DNA from: Croceitalea rosinachiae
GTDB taxonomy: Bacteria > Bacteroidota > Bacteroidia > Flavobacteriales > Flavobacteriaceae
NCBI RefSeq assembly: GCF_031846445.1
Contig: NZ_JAVRHR010000002.1
Location: 124,001-188,000 of the forward strand
Direction: 5' to 3'
DNA length: 64,000 bases
The notes under the pieces were generated by a model, which did no database searches, was not told the origin of the DNA, and was given only the letters and a program-made list of their open reading frames with translations. This document shows, piece after piece, positions 27,388-36,203 of the stretch. How positions within the stretch are numbered: position 1 is the stretch's first letter; each line of letters begins with the position of its first letter. Position numbers and translations under genes: made by a program.

Positions 27388-28653
27388 TTAACGGTTATTT
27401 TTCACTCTTCGAATCAAACCAATCGCTATTAGGAGAATCAAAATGATACCTAAACCGATTATCATAGTACGAATCATTCTTTCTTGTTGCATAACAAATA
27501 AGAGTGCATCTATCTTTCCTGTTTGTACAAAAACCCAGTCACTTGCGATTCTTGTTGCAAAATCTGGACTGCCTGTTGTTAGGATAATAATACCACTATT
27601 TGCTACAGGATTATATCGAAAAGCGGTATTGATAGGCGGGTTATTTTTCCCATCGTGACCAATTATAAATTCGCCTTCCTCCAATTCTGTAAAAAGAAAA
27701 GTTCCTAATCCATAAATGGGTGCGCCAAGAGTTTCCGCTTCAACTAGCCTCATCATTCTCTTAAATTCAGGAGTTAAGGGTTCTTGACTACCATTGTCTT
27801 TATCTAAGAAAAAGAACAGCTTTTCTATATCGGCTAACGTAGTGTAAAGAGCACTTGCAGCTTGTGCTGTGTAGTAACGATGTTGTGCTTTAGAGCCATC
27901 ACTTTCATAAAACTCACTTAAGCTTTCGCGAAAGCGTTCATCCCATTGATAAAATGACGATTTCATTTGTAGGGGTTCAAAAACTTCAGCTTTCATAAAC
28001 GCATCAAAAGTTTGACCGCTTACCTCTTCAACAATGAGTTGAAGCAAAGTAAAACCACCACCTGAATAGCGCCACTCGTTTCCTGGTGCTATACCTACTT
28101 TTAATACCCCGTCGTGGCCAGGGTCTGCATCTTTGGCGTTGGTTAGTGACGCTTCTAAAGACTGTATATTATCAGGATTTTTAAAACCTGCATAGCCCAG
28201 ACCATCTGTTAAACCTGCTGTATGACTTAACAATCTTCTTATGGTGACCTCATTGTTGTCAAAATCACTTTCGGGCAATTGCCATCTAGTTAGATATTGA
28301 ACTGCTGGTGCGTCTAAATCTAAATTCCCCTCTTGTACAAGTCTCATTACACCTATGGCAGAAACAAATTTTGAAAGAGATGCAACTTGAAAAACAGTAT
28401 TTCTATCAACTTCTTTTCCATTTGAATAAAAGGACTCCTCAGCTAGTTTTCCATTCTCAAATACAGTAATTGCCATATTACCGACAAATTCCTTTTGAAG
28501 TTCTTCTTGTACAGATGCTACAAATTGAATGGGCGCTTTTTTTTGAGTAAATGGTGTATACCACCAGCCTTTATCGGTACCCAAAAAAACAACTACTGTG
28601 TAGATAGCCATTGATACTATTGCTAATGCGAAATATTTGAAAAATCGTTTCAT
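27388..28653 (-). CDS. Serine hydrolase, class C beta-lactamase/PBP4*-like, 421 aa
   Basis: A beta-lactamase-fold hydrolase with catalytic SLSK at residues 92-95, WRYSGGG in the YxN position and IGHDG in the KTG-like position. An N-terminal membrane helix (about residues 6-25) anchors it facing the periplasm, and a second hydrophobic helix lies at the C-terminus (about 393-413). The substrate cannot be told; D-amino-acid peptides, esters or cell-wall peptides are all known for the family. A 14-bp palindrome GCTTTCGCGAAAGC lies inside the gene at 27922-27935. It follows a 46-residue glycine-zipper gene by 2 bases. Confidence 0.9.
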   Translation of the reverse strand: MKRFFKYFALAIVSMAIYTVVVFLGTDKGWWYTPFTQKKAPIQFVASVQEELQKEFVGNMAITVFENGKLAEESFYSNGKEVDRNTVFQVASLSKFVSAIGVMRLVQEGNLDLDAPAVQYLTRWQLPESDFDNNEVTIRRLLSHTAGLTDGLGYAGFKNPDNIQSLEASLTNAKDADPGHDGVLKVGIAPGNEWRYSGGGFTLLQLIVEEVSGQTFDAFMKAEVFEPLQMKSSFYQWDERFRESLSEFYESDGSKAQHRYYTAQAASALYTTLADIEKLFFFLDKDNGSQEPLTPEFKRMMRLVEAETLGAPIYGLGTFLFTELEEGEFIIGHDGKNNPPINTAFRYNPVANSGIIILTTGSPDFATRIASDWVFVQTGKIDALLFVMQQERMIRTMIIGLGIILILLIAIGLIRRVKNNR

Positions 28654-28655
28654 TG

Positions 28656-28796
28656 CTATTTTTTAATAATAGTCCCAAAAACCAATCCCACGCCAGCTCC
28701 AAGTCCTAATCCTATTGCAATATTGCCTGTTAAGATGCCCACACAAAGTCCAATTCCTGCTCCAAATATTAATCCTAATACTATTTTCTTTTTCAT
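28656..28796 (-). CDS. Glycine-zipper small membrane protein, 46 aa
   Basis: Translation from the ATG at 28794-28796 gives MKKKIVLGLIFGAGIGLCVG, then a second Gly-rich hydrophobic stretch ending in TIIKK. GxxxG spacing repeats through the chain, as in glycine-zipper helices that pack tightly in membranes. The stop lies 2 bases before the serine hydrolase start, so the two are probably co-translated. I do not recognise a named family. Confidence 0.6.
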   Translation of the reverse strand: MKKKIVLGLIFGAGIGLCVGILTGNIAIGLGLGAGVGLVFGTIIKK

Positions 28797-28866
28797 ATCA
28801 CTTTTTTTATTGGCTGTGTTGCACTTATTAGGTGAACACAGCCTTGAGTTTATTTTATGATTCTTG

Positions 28867-29706
28867 TTATACTAAACTTTTAGCTTTCCAAATGCCTGTT
28901 TTGGCAGTTTCTGCAACATACTCACTAAAATCAATAGGTTTTCTACCTAGTACTTTTTCAATATCACTAGATATTTCTGCTAGTTCGGGATTGCCCAGAA
29001 CTTCGGTAAACAGATATTCTATAAGCCAGATAAAGTCTTCGGGAAGACCCGCCTTACGCATTCCCTCGCCATATTCCTGTATTGAAATAGGGATAAACGT
29101 AATATCACGGTTACTTGCTTTAGCAATTTCCGCTACGGCATCTTTGAACGTTAAGGTTCTTGGGCCTGTGAGTTCATAAATCTGCCCGTTGTGGATGTCC
29201 TCGGTCAAGGCTTTGGTAGCCACTTTGGCAATATCATCGGTATCCACCCAAGGGATTTGGGCTTCTGCCTGAGGTAGTGCAACCACACCATCTAAAACAG
29301 GTTCTAACAAGAAGTTTTCACTGAAATTCTGATTGAACCAACTTGCACGCACAATAGTGTAATCTATACCTGAATGAATCACTACTTGCTCGCATAATTG
29401 CGCTTCGCGTTCTCCCTTTCCTGAAAGCAACACTAGCTTTTTAATACTGGCTCTCTTTGAGACTTTGACCAATTGTTCAATAGCTTCTAAAGCTCCTGGT
29501 ACTGCCAAATCGGGTTGATAGGTGATGTAAATTTTGTCCATTCCCTCTACAGCCTTAGACCAATCTTCAGGTTGATGCCAGTCGAATGATGGCGTAGCGC
29601 TTCTAGAACCGATACGCACATTATGCCCTAACGCTTCCAATTGAGTTACAATTCTTCTTCCAGTTTTTCCTGTTCCTCCGATAACTAAGATGTTCTCTGT
29701 TCCCAT
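28867..29706 (-). CDS. NmrA-like NAD(P)-binding protein, 279 aa
   Basis: An atypical short-chain dehydrogenase of the NmrA/NAD(P)H-quinone-sensor group. The dinucleotide motif VIGGTGKTGRRI is at the very N-terminus (residues about 7-18), and the fold continues with IYITYQPDL and ELTGPRTLTFKDAV, as in QorB/NmrA-like proteins. It lacks the SDR YxxxK. Members reduce quinones or sense the NADP redox state. It lies downstream of the haem-c/DUF1772 genes on the same strand. Confidence 0.88.
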   Translation of the reverse strand: MGTENILVIGGTGKTGRRIVTQLEALGHNVRIGSRSATPSFDWHQPEDWSKAVEGMDKIYITYQPDLAVPGALEAIEQLVKVSKRASIKKLVLLSGKGEREAQLCEQVVIHSGIDYTIVRASWFNQNFSENFLLEPVLDGVVALPQAEAQIPWVDTDDIAKVATKALTEDIHNGQIYELTGPRTLTFKDAVAEIAKASNRDITFIPISIQEYGEGMRKAGLPEDFIWLIEYLFTEVLGNPELAEISSDIEKVLGRKPIDFSEYVAETAKTGIWKAKSLV

Positions 29707-29796
29707 TTCATTTGATTTTAAATTGATAAATAATTATGCTTCAAATCCCTGAAGCTTTTTTGATGTTACTTTTTATTAATAAGTTGCGATACTTCT

Positions 29797-30177
29797 TTAG
29801 CGATGTACTCTGAGATACCAATACACAATTGTGGTTACAATAAACTCTAGCCCAATGAACCAAAACCCAAAATCGACGAAGAAATCATAGTAGCTTCCTC
29901 CATAGGGAAGTATGGTAAATGGTACGGTAATGAGCGCATCTAAAATTGCCGATATCATAAAGAAAATTAGTCCCGTCCTAAGCCCGTATGTATGAACACC
30001 ATTTTTATAATACAGTTTCGCCCCAAGCCAAACTATGGGCACTATGACTATTGACAGCCATATATTGGCCTGTTGCTCTGCATTTTCTAACAGTGGCACA
30101 TAATAGGAGAGGGTATATAAACTCGCGCCAATTATCCAAATTAGGATTCCGATAAATATTGTTCTGGTATATTTCAT
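29797..30177 (-). CDS. Four-helix membrane protein, 126 aa
   Basis: Four hydrophobic segments (roughly residues 7-25, 37-53, 69-89 and 103-121) fill almost all of a 126-residue protein. It resembles uncharacterised flavobacterial membrane proteins of the DUF5367/DUF5658 size class, but I cannot name the family. The leader shares the sequence ATCAAAAAACGAACAG with the flavodoxin-like gene at 43680-44258. It probably belongs to the transcript starting at the haem-c gene. Confidence 0.7.
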   Translation of the reverse strand: MKYTRTIFIGILIWIIGASLYTLSYYVPLLENAEQQANIWLSIVIVPIVWLGAKLYYKNGVHTYGLRTGLIFFMISAILDALITVPFTILPYGGSYYDFFVDFGFWFIGLEFIVTTIVYWYLRVHR

Positions 30178-30222
30178 AACTGTTCGTTTTTTGATGCTTC
30201 GACTATGCTCAGCACAGGTTGA

Positions 30223-30717
30223 TTATTTATTATAAATGATTCCGATGAGTAGTAAAGCAAAAGCCATGAAAGAGGCTATGGTGCGCTGGATGTGCCATCT
30301 GTTCCATGGCTTCTCAAACTTAGTTCTTAGCTCTTTAAGTTCTAAGGACGAAAGATTTTCTAGTACGGTTTTATCAAGCATTTCGTTGAGCGGTACATTT
30401 TTAAAAACCGTGATAAGACCAATGCCAACCAAAAACAGTATTGCAGCTATAAGAAAAGACCAATAGGTCGATGGATGTGCATTTCGATGCAAATACGCAT
30501 TAATAAATAAGAGTATTACAGGACCAAAAAACGTAATAAGAAAACTACGATTGATTATAGCGCGATTCATCGCTTGAAACGCTTGCAGGAAACCCAAGTC
30601 GTCCAACCTCCCAATTCCTGGGGTTATGGCATTAGACCACGTAAAACATAAACCTGCCGTAAGTCCAGTAAATAAGATGCCTAGCATTAATACGATGATT
30701 CTAAAGTTAATTTCCAT
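30223..30717 (-). CDS. DUF1772 (anthrone oxygenase-like) membrane protein, 164 aa
   Basis: It has four hydrophobic segments and the DUF1772 pattern: an early GLTAGLCFTWSN, FQAMNRAI, then the conserved VPLNEML and W-x-x-W-x-x-x-H-x-x-RT (KPWNRWHIQRT, about residues 138-148). Fungal members oxidise anthrones with O2, while bacterial ones are mostly uncharacterised. It is directly downstream (2-base gap) of the haem-c protein gene, which supports a membrane redox role. Confidence 0.82.
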   Translation of the reverse strand: MEINFRIIVLMLGILFTGLTAGLCFTWSNAITPGIGRLDDLGFLQAFQAMNRAIINRSFLITFFGPVILLFINAYLHRNAHPSTYWSFLIAAILFLVGIGLITVFKNVPLNEMLDKTVLENLSSLELKELRTKFEKPWNRWHIQRTIASFMAFALLLIGIIYNK

Positions 30718-30719
30718 TT

Positions 30720-31067
30720 TTAATTGCTTTTTAAGGATGATACCCAGGTTAGTAAATCTTGATATTCATCACTGGTTAGTTTTATCTTCATGCCCTTGGA
30801 CATTCGTTTTTTAATGAATACCTGTTTGTACACATCAGCTGACCAGTCATCCATATTCTCTTCCGTAAACACACGTCTACGATTTCGTTTGGCGTGACAG
30901 ACATTGCACTTGTTTGTAAGAATCTCAAATGCTTTTGTCTTAACAGGGTCTTTAGTAACAGAATTTGAGTAATCAATAGGTTGGTAATTGCTAACTACTT
31001 TTGATTCAGCAACTGCTATCGTAGCTGTTATGTAAATTCCTATGAACAGTTTTATTAAAATTGTCAT
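30720..31067 (-). CDS. Small secreted c-type cytochrome-like protein, 115 aa
   Basis: An N-terminal signal sequence (about residues 1-20) is followed by one haem-binding CNVCH motif near residues 53-57 and a C-terminal helix DEYQDLLTWVSSL, as in small mono-haem cytochromes. A Met about 40 residues on (RMSKGMKIKL) could be the axial ligand. It would be periplasmic and could pass electrons to or from the DUF1772 membrane protein encoded next to it. It is the first gene of the unit, downstream of a 21-bp direct-repeat operator. Confidence 0.82.
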   Translation of the reverse strand: MTILIKLFIGIYITATIAVAESKVVSNYQPIDYSNSVTKDPVKTKAFEILTNKCNVCHAKRNRRRVFTEENMDDWSADVYKQVFIKKRMSKGMKIKLTSDEYQDLLTWVSSLKSN

Positions 31068-31097
31068 CTTACAAATGGTTTATTAATTATGATGACA

Positions 31098-31155
31098 CAA
31101 AGTTGCTCAGATATGCCACCAATCATTTATTCGAGCGGAAGTATGATTTGTTCGA
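31098..31155 (-). promoter_or_regulatory. Promoter with 21-bp-period direct-repeat operator (haem-c operon)
   Basis: On the minus strand TCGAACAAATCAT (31143-31155) and TCGAATAAATGAT (31122-31134) match at 11 of 13 positions with a 21-bp period. A gap of 16 bases separates the near repeat from the -7-like CAACTTTG at 31098-31105. The arrangement recurs at 43602-43659. AraC-family activators bind like this. Confidence 0.55.
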
Positions 31156-31166
31156 AAAGTGCATTC

Positions 31167-31709
31167 TCATAAACTGGTTTGGACTTCTTTAGAAAATCTG
31201 ACTGTTTTATCTTCTAATTCTTTTCTAAAATTCTCTTCTATGATTTCGCCTTCTTTAAAGTTGTCATAAAAAGACGGTAGCGAATAGGTTTCTATGATTT
31301 TTGCTCCCAAAAATGGAAAATAGGTGCTTGCAGATTGAAGTACGGTACTTCCACCTCTTCCTCCAGGGGAAGTCGCCATAAGCAGCATAGGTTTCTCCTT
31401 CCAAATTTTCGTATCTAAACGTGATAACCAGTCTAAGGTATTTTTAAATACTGCGGCATAGGAACCATTATGTTCTGCTAAAGAGATAATAAATGCATCT
31501 GCCGAATTGATAATTTCATTTAATCTTTTTATTGCTGTAGGGATTCCATTCTCTGCTTCAAAATCAACTCCATAAATGGGTAGAACATAATCGTTTAAGT
31601 CGATTGAAATAATTTCTACATTTTCTAGTAAACTAGATGTATAGGATAGTAAACTTTTGTTAATGGATTTTTGACTATTACTCCCTGCCAGTGTGATTAC
31701 TTTTTTCAT
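31167..31709 (-). CDS. NADPH-dependent FMN reductase, 180 aa
   Basis: A flavodoxin-fold protein of the FMN_red family (SsuE/chromate/azoreductase group). The start ITLAGSNSQKSINKSLL binds the FMN phosphate, and SLAEHNGSYAAVFKNTLDWLSR is the second flavin-loop signature (EHNGxxxxxxKNxxDW). Such enzymes reduce FMN, quinones or chromate with NAD(P)H. It starts 5 bases after the DoxX gene, in an order Crp/Fnr, barrel, DoxX, FMN reductase. A related domain is fused to a SnoaL-like domain at 42616-43572. Confidence 0.9.
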   Translation of the reverse strand: MKKVITLAGSNSQKSINKSLLSYTSSLLENVEIISIDLNDYVLPIYGVDFEAENGIPTAIKRLNEIINSADAFIISLAEHNGSYAAVFKNTLDWLSRLDTKIWKEKPMLLMATSPGGRGGSTVLQSASTYFPFLGAKIIETYSLPSFYDNFKEGEIIEENFRKELEDKTVRFSKEVQTSL

Positions 31710-31714
31710 AATTA

Positions 31715-32167
31715 TTATTTTTTTGAGATTAAACTATCGATAGACCATTTTCCGCTTCCATTGAATACTATACTTAAAGCTAGACCAATAACAAGCAATG
31801 AATATTCATAACCTTCTCCTGCTTGATTGCCATACCAATTCATAAAAAAGCCGTGTTCTAATTGAGTAGTAATTATGATACCTGTGAACATACCTGCAAG
31901 AGATATAGCCCAAAACCTTGAAAAGAGTCCAAGAACCAATGAAATGGAGCCAAAAAACTCAATCATAATAACCGAGAAGGCTATAATACTTGGTAAGCCC
32001 ATTTGAGCAGTCAACGACTCCATCGTACCGGAATAGCCATATCCACCAAAGAGTCCTAATAACTTTTGTGCCCCGTGCGGAAATATGACCAGTCCAAGAG
32101 TTAAACGTGCAATACTAAATCCGAGATTGGAATGTGTTTTAATTAATTTTTTGAATAAATGTTTCAT
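31715..32167 (-). CDS. DoxX-family membrane protein, 150 aa
   Basis: There are four hydrophobic helices and the DoxX signature: RLTLGLVIFPHGAQKLLGLFGGYG near the N-terminus, MGLPSIIAFSVIMIEFFGSISLVLGL, then LSLVIGLALSIVFNG-GKWSID-type sequence at the end. In mycobacteria DoxX forms a membrane oxidoreductase complex with SodA and SseA that handles oxidative stress. It sits between a barrel-like protein gene (12-base gap) and an FMN reductase gene (5-base gap). It is one of three DoxX-type proteins in the island. Confidence 0.9.
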   Translation of the reverse strand: MKHLFKKLIKTHSNLGFSIARLTLGLVIFPHGAQKLLGLFGGYGYSGTMESLTAQMGLPSIIAFSVIMIEFFGSISLVLGLFSRFWAISLAGMFTGIIITTQLEHGFFMNWYGNQAGEGYEYSLLVIGLALSIVFNGSGKWSIDSLISKK

Positions 32168-32179
32168 AATATATATGGT

Positions 32180-32824
32180 TTAAAATGTTTTACGGTAATA
32201 CAATCCAAAAGAGGATTTCTGAATAGGTTTAGGTCCGTATTGGTCAAAATCTGACCCAAGCCCAAATTGATGTCCTTGGTAGGATAGGCCTAAACGTAAT
32301 TGTTGGAAACTTCTGGAGTGCGTTTTAAATTTGTCCCAAACCGTCAGATACTGCCCGTTGAACCACAAGGAAATATTTCCACTTAGTGGTGTATGTAATT
32401 GAAATTGTGCAAATAGCTCTGCTTGACTTGCCCGTTTCTTTTCTGAATATGCCACTGTAGGAATGACTACCAGTAAGGCTTTCGATTTTTTTAGCGTGAA
32501 TTTGGCCGATAGCCTTTCTGAAAACCCTCCAAAACTGTTGTAATACAGAGAAGGTCCTAGCGCAATATTCTTGCTAATATTCCAGCATAATGTAGGTTGT
32601 ACGCCTACTTCATCAAAAATTTGATTTTCCTTGTCTCTGAATTTCTGAAAGAAAGCGAGGTTAGTAATACCTAATGTATTACTGTCATTTATTGAATAAT
32701 TGGAAAGTAGCGTGAAGTCTGTTTTCTCGAATCCTGAAAACAGTTCCAGTTGGGTAAATTGCGCTTGTAAAATACTTACAAAACCAATTATAAAGACTAC
32801 TGATATGAGTTCTACTTTTTTCAC
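32180..32824 (-). CDS. Secreted beta-barrel-like protein, 214 aa
   Basis: A signal peptide of about 20 residues (ending in LQAQ) precedes amphipathic alternating sequence with many aromatic residues. The C-terminus is SSFGLYYRKTF, a typical outer-membrane strand ending in Phe. No named family is recognised. The start is GTG at 32822-32824. It is the first gene before DoxX and FMN reductase, and follows the Crp/Fnr regulator gene on the same strand. The same order, with a different sequence, is seen at 52472-53749. Confidence 0.65.
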   Translation of the reverse strand: MKKVELISVVFIIGFVSILQAQFTQLELFSGFEKTDFTLLSNYSINDSNTLGITNLAFFQKFRDKENQIFDEVGVQPTLCWNISKNIALGPSLYYNSFGGFSERLSAKFTLKKSKALLVVIPTVAYSEKKRASQAELFAQFQLHTPLSGNISLWFNGQYLTVWDKFKTHSRSFQQLRLGLSYQGHQFGLGSDFDQYGPKPIQKSSFGLYYRKTF

Positions 32825-32880
32825 ACTCCAAAATTCCGATTGGAAAGAGTGAAAAAAAATGAACTAGTTTAAGACTTTTA

Positions 32881-32893
32881 CTCGATAATCGAG
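32881..32893. promoter_or_regulatory. Palindrome CTCGATAATCGAG between Crp/Fnr and barrel genes
   Basis: A perfect 13-bp palindrome (arms CTCGAT/ATCGAG, one-base centre) lies upstream of the barrel-DoxX-FMN reductase genes. It could be an operator for the adjacent Crp/Fnr protein; only position supports this. Confidence 0.3.
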
Positions 32894-32972
32894 ATTTAAA
32901 TGCTCCGAGGCTTGCTATGAAATCAAAAAATTACTTTCTAACTTATGTCTCGGGGGCTTTCCCAGAGGGAAT

Positions 32973-33566
32973 TTACTTTCGGTTGACTTTTGTAATAATC
33001 TTACTCATAAATTCTGGTGTGATTCCTATATATGCAGCTAAATCTTTTTGAGTGATTCTATTGACGATTTGTGGATATTTCTTTTTGAATGCGATATACC
33101 GTTCTTCAGCAGTTAAGGAAATGCCGTAATTAGAACGCCTGATGTAACTTATCAATGACCTTTGATACAGAATGCGATAAAATCGTTCAAACTTTGGAAT
33201 TTCCTGAAATAGCAAATCATAATTAGCTCTTGATACCCCTAGTAGTTCAGAATCTTCGGTTGCTTTGATGTAATACCTGGTTGGCTCCTTTGTCATAAAG
33301 CTAGAAATATCACCTGTCCAGTAATCTTCAACAGCAAACATTGAAATATGAGGCGCACCATCTTCATCTAAGGTGTATACTTTTAAACACCCTTTGGTGA
33401 TAAAGTATTCATAGGTAACAATCTCACCCGCTTGCATAAGGAAATCTTTCTTTTTTACCTCAATTTCTGTCAATAAAGAAATATACTTCTGTTTCTCTAA
33501 CTCAGTTAAATCGATAAACCGAGATACGTTGTCAAGTATAAGCGTATGTGATGCTTTAAAGTTCAA
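32973..33566 (-). CDS. Crp/Fnr-family transcriptional regulator, 197 aa
   Basis: An N-terminal cyclic-nucleotide-binding fold (about residues 15-120, with EYFITKGCLKVYTLDEDG) and a C-terminal winged helix (about 150-197, RITQKDLAAYIGITPEFMSKII). The cAMP-pocket Glu/Arg signature of E. coli CRP is not seen, so the ligand is unknown. The recognition helix reads TPEFMSK rather than SRETxxR, so it should not bind TGTGA sites as the second Crp/Fnr protein of the island may. It probably controls the barrel-DoxX-FMN reductase genes next to it. Confidence 0.88.
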   Translation of the reverse strand: MNFKASHTLILDNVSRFIDLTELEKQKYISLLTEIEVKKKDFLMQAGEIVTYEYFITKGCLKVYTLDEDGAPHISMFAVEDYWTGDISSFMTKEPTRYYIKATEDSELLGVSRANYDLLFQEIPKFERFYRILYQRSLISYIRRSNYGISLTAEERYIAFKKKYPQIVNRITQKDLAAYIGITPEFMSKIITKVNRK

Positions 33567-33666
33567 TGCTTCAAGTATTTTAATGCTTTTAATTTAAAGA
33601 AATAATACCAAATGCGAAAAAACGCAATAATGATAAAATTAGCTATTCAAAATGCATCTTACTAGA

Positions 33667-34950
33667 TTAATCAATACTAAACCCTACTCTCACTCCAAAA
33701 CTCTCGTGTTCCCCGTCTCGAAAGCTATTGTATACATCTACACGCCAATTGCCCTTGAACATTTTGTCCATTCCAAGGCCTAATTCTGCATAATGGCCTC
33801 CTGTTTCGGTGTAGAGATAGCGGATACCTGCTACCGGCCGATAGTTTAGCTCATCATAAATAAAATAAAAAGGTCTGAAATAATGCTCATAATGTCCTTG
33901 GATATAGAATTCTGCCGTACTATTCCCGTAATAATCCAAAAGTTGGAACTGGTCAATATCATAAGTACCATAAACGGTTTCTTTCCCTTTAAAATGTTTG
34001 AAGTCAACGAAAGTGAGATTATCCTTGGATAAGAAATCCCCAATTTCGATAAATGCCTTTCCAAAACTATAATCACCGATTTCAAAATCACCCTGAAAAC
34101 TGAAAGCCAGTTTTTGAAACGATATATCTCCACCAAGAATAGCGTCAGTGGCATTGGCGTACGAAAGGGTCAACGCCGGGTATTTTCCTTTAGAGATTAG
34201 CGAACCGCGTTGCCTTACCATTTGATGCCCAAGTTGCCAGCGGAGTTGAGCGTCAAAAAGTACAGTTGTGTTTTTCGTGAAAGTGGTATTATCCAGTTCC
34301 TCGTTTTCAGGAGTGTTGGATGTAAAATCTTCGTCCTCTTCGTATTTGGTTAAGTTGTTTAAGGGGTTTCTTTCGTTCCAACTTAGGGATGTCGTTAAAA
34401 GAAAATTCTTTAATGGTGAAAACGTATGACCTAATTCTACATAAGTACGTTCATAAATTTTTAGGAAGTTTTCGCTTAGAGCAAAAGTTGACAAGGTGTT
34501 GTTAAAAGCACTTAATGTGCTCTCATTGTATAACTGTTCTATGGCTCGCCCTCCAGAGAGTTCCAATAACCCAAAGTTTTTTGGGCTATAATAGTATTGA
34601 GATTTTAACTGCGCTTGAAATCGCTCGTTTCCGAATCCGTATCTAAGATTCGGATTCAGGCTAAAAAACCGACCACCCTCATAGTTTTGGGTAAACTTTA
34701 CTTGTGGGTTAAATACAAAACCTTCCACAGTATTTGCGGGAAACAGTTCAAAGACATTTGGAATGTACCAAACTTGGTTTTTATCTTGATTCTCAAATAA
34801 TACACCTCTGAAAAGAACTTGTGGAATACTAATCTTATTCGTTGCTTTTTTTTGAGGCACATCTTGATTTTGTGCCTGGGTTATTTGTGCAAAAAGAATA
34901 CAAACTAAAACGGCATATACATTATTGCGATACTTTTTAATTGCTTTCAT
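33667..34950 (-). CDS. Outer-membrane barrel-type protein, 427 aa
   Basis: The start at 34950 is chosen because it gives a signal peptide (MKAIKKYRNNVYAVLVCILF, cleavage after TQAQ); the longer frame adds 42 residues of non-signal sequence. The mature part has many aromatic alternating strands and ends in VGFSID. It resembles the porin or phosphate-selective/DUF481 size range, but I cannot name the family. It is divergent from the LytS-like kinase gene across a 221-base region with an inverted repeat, and may be controlled by that system. Confidence 0.7.
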   Translation of the reverse strand: MKAIKKYRNNVYAVLVCILFAQITQAQNQDVPQKKATNKISIPQVLFRGVLFENQDKNQVWYIPNVFELFPANTVEGFVFNPQVKFTQNYEGGRFFSLNPNLRYGFGNERFQAQLKSQYYYSPKNFGLLELSGGRAIEQLYNESTLSAFNNTLSTFALSENFLKIYERTYVELGHTFSPLKNFLLTTSLSWNERNPLNNLTKYEEDEDFTSNTPENEELDNTTFTKNTTVLFDAQLRWQLGHQMVRQRGSLISKGKYPALTLSYANATDAILGGDISFQKLAFSFQGDFEIGDYSFGKAFIEIGDFLSKDNLTFVDFKHFKGKETVYGTYDIDQFQLLDYYGNSTAEFYIQGHYEHYFRPFYFIYDELNYRPVAGIRYLYTETGGHYAELGLGMDKMFKGNWRVDVYNSFRDGEHESFGVRVGFSID

Positions 34951-35032
34951 AAGAATTCGATTTAATAATTGACTCCGCAAAGGAATGATGGATTCGAGGG
35001 GTAAGGAAGCGTTTCGTGTTGAACGGACATAT

Positions 35033-35087
35033 AATCTTGTAAACTGCAATTCTACGTTCACCACGCTATATTGCAACTCACAAGATT
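35033..35087. promoter_or_regulatory. Inverted repeat between the barrel protein and LytS-like genes
   Basis: 18-base arms at 35033-35050 and 35070-35087 match at 14 positions (AATCTTGT....TGCAAT against ATTGCA....ACAAGATT) around a 19-base spacer. It lies in the divergent promoter region and could be an operator for the LytTR regulator or an RNA hairpin. Confidence 0.4.
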
Positions 35088-35171
35088 CCGATAGGACGAA
35101 CTATATTTATTTTAAATATTTGCGATTCAATTCATTATTAATCGTTTATTGCAAAACAGCATATCAGAAAA

Positions 35172-36203
35172 GTGAAAAAAGAAATCATACTCATATTGAC
35201 ATTTTACATCGTAATGGGCATTTTACAATACGCCACCTCAGCCATTGATATAGGACAATGGCTCGGGCTTTCCTGGGTATTCTTAAACTATATACTTAAA
35301 GCATTGTTGACCATTCCGTTATTATGGCTCTATTTTAAAAAACTGAACGAATACCCCATTTGGAAAATAGGACTGTTACATCTATTTACTATGCCTCTTT
35401 TTATATACATCTGGATTGTTATCTATTATACGCTCTGTGATAGCTTTGGTCTTTTTAGGTTGCGTGGTTCTCGGGAAGTATGGGATGTATACTTGACCTT
35501 ACTTTTCTATAGCATTCAGTTTGGTTTTTTTCACCTCTATATGTATTCCAAAAAGTTGAAGAAACAAGAACTGCTATCGGCAGAACTGAGCAAGCTCAAT
35601 GCGCAGAGCGAACTATCTGCATTAAAGGCACAGCTCAATCCTCATTTTTTATATAACGTGTTCAATACTATTAATTCGGCAATACCCGCCACGGCAAAAA
35701 ATGCACGGAATATGGTCAATGAACTGTCGGATTTGTTCCGATATCAATTAAAGGTTTCTCGTGAAGATATGGTTGCCGTAAAAGAAGAACTGGAATTTGC
35801 ACAGAAATACCTCGATTTGGAAAAAGAGCGTTTCGGCGAACGTCTGCAATATGAAATTGAAATTGAAAAAGGGTTAGAGGATGTTTTGATACCTCCTATG
35901 ATTATCCAACCCCTTGTCGAAAATTCTATAAAGCACGGAATCTCGCCCCAAATAAAAGGTGGACTTATAAAAGTTGAAGTGACGCGACTTAGTGAGAACT
36001 TGCATTTTACGATTTGTGATACGGGCAAGGGAATCACTGGACAAAAACACTCGCAATTATTGAACAAAGGTGTTGGACTTTCGAACACCAATGAACGACT
36101 TATAAAACTATATGGAAAAGGACTGGAATTGAACAATAATGAGCCTTCAGGGCTTTGTGTTTCATTTTCCATTCCAATTAATACAGCATTAAAACAACAA
36201 TGA
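35172..36203 (+). CDS. LytS-like sensor histidine kinase, 343 aa
   Basis: Four hydrophobic helices (residues about 5-125) lead to a His_kinase (PF06580-type) domain with the phosphorylated H158 in LNPHFLYNVFNTINS, followed by an HATPase part with IQPLVENSIKHGI and DTGKGI. The kinase signals to the LytTR regulator, whose gene overlaps by 4 bases. The start is a GTG at 35172. The signal is unknown; envelope state is typical for the family. The outer-membrane barrel gene and the hydrolase genes on either side are likely targets. Confidence 0.92.
   Translation: MKKEIILILTFYIVMGILQYATSAIDIGQWLGLSWVFLNYILKALLTIPLLWLYFKKLNEYPIWKIGLLHLFTMPLFIYIWIVIYYTLCDSFGLFRLRGSREVWDVYLTLLFYSIQFGFFHLYMYSKKLKKQELLSAELSKLNAQSELSALKAQLNPHFLYNVFNTINSAIPATAKNARNMVNELSDLFRYQLKVSREDMVAVKEELEFAQKYLDLEKERFGERLQYEIEIEKGLEDVLIPPMIIQPLVENSIKHGISPQIKGGLIKVEVTRLSENLHFTICDTGKGITGQKHSQLLNKGVGLSNTNERLIKLYGKGLELNNNEPSGLCVSFSIPINTALKQQ

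Noticed and set aside
29738..29761. Hairpin GCTTCA/TGAAGC followed by six T as a terminator
   Set aside because: The T run is on the plus strand while both neighbouring genes are on the minus strand, and no plus-strand transcript is expected here.
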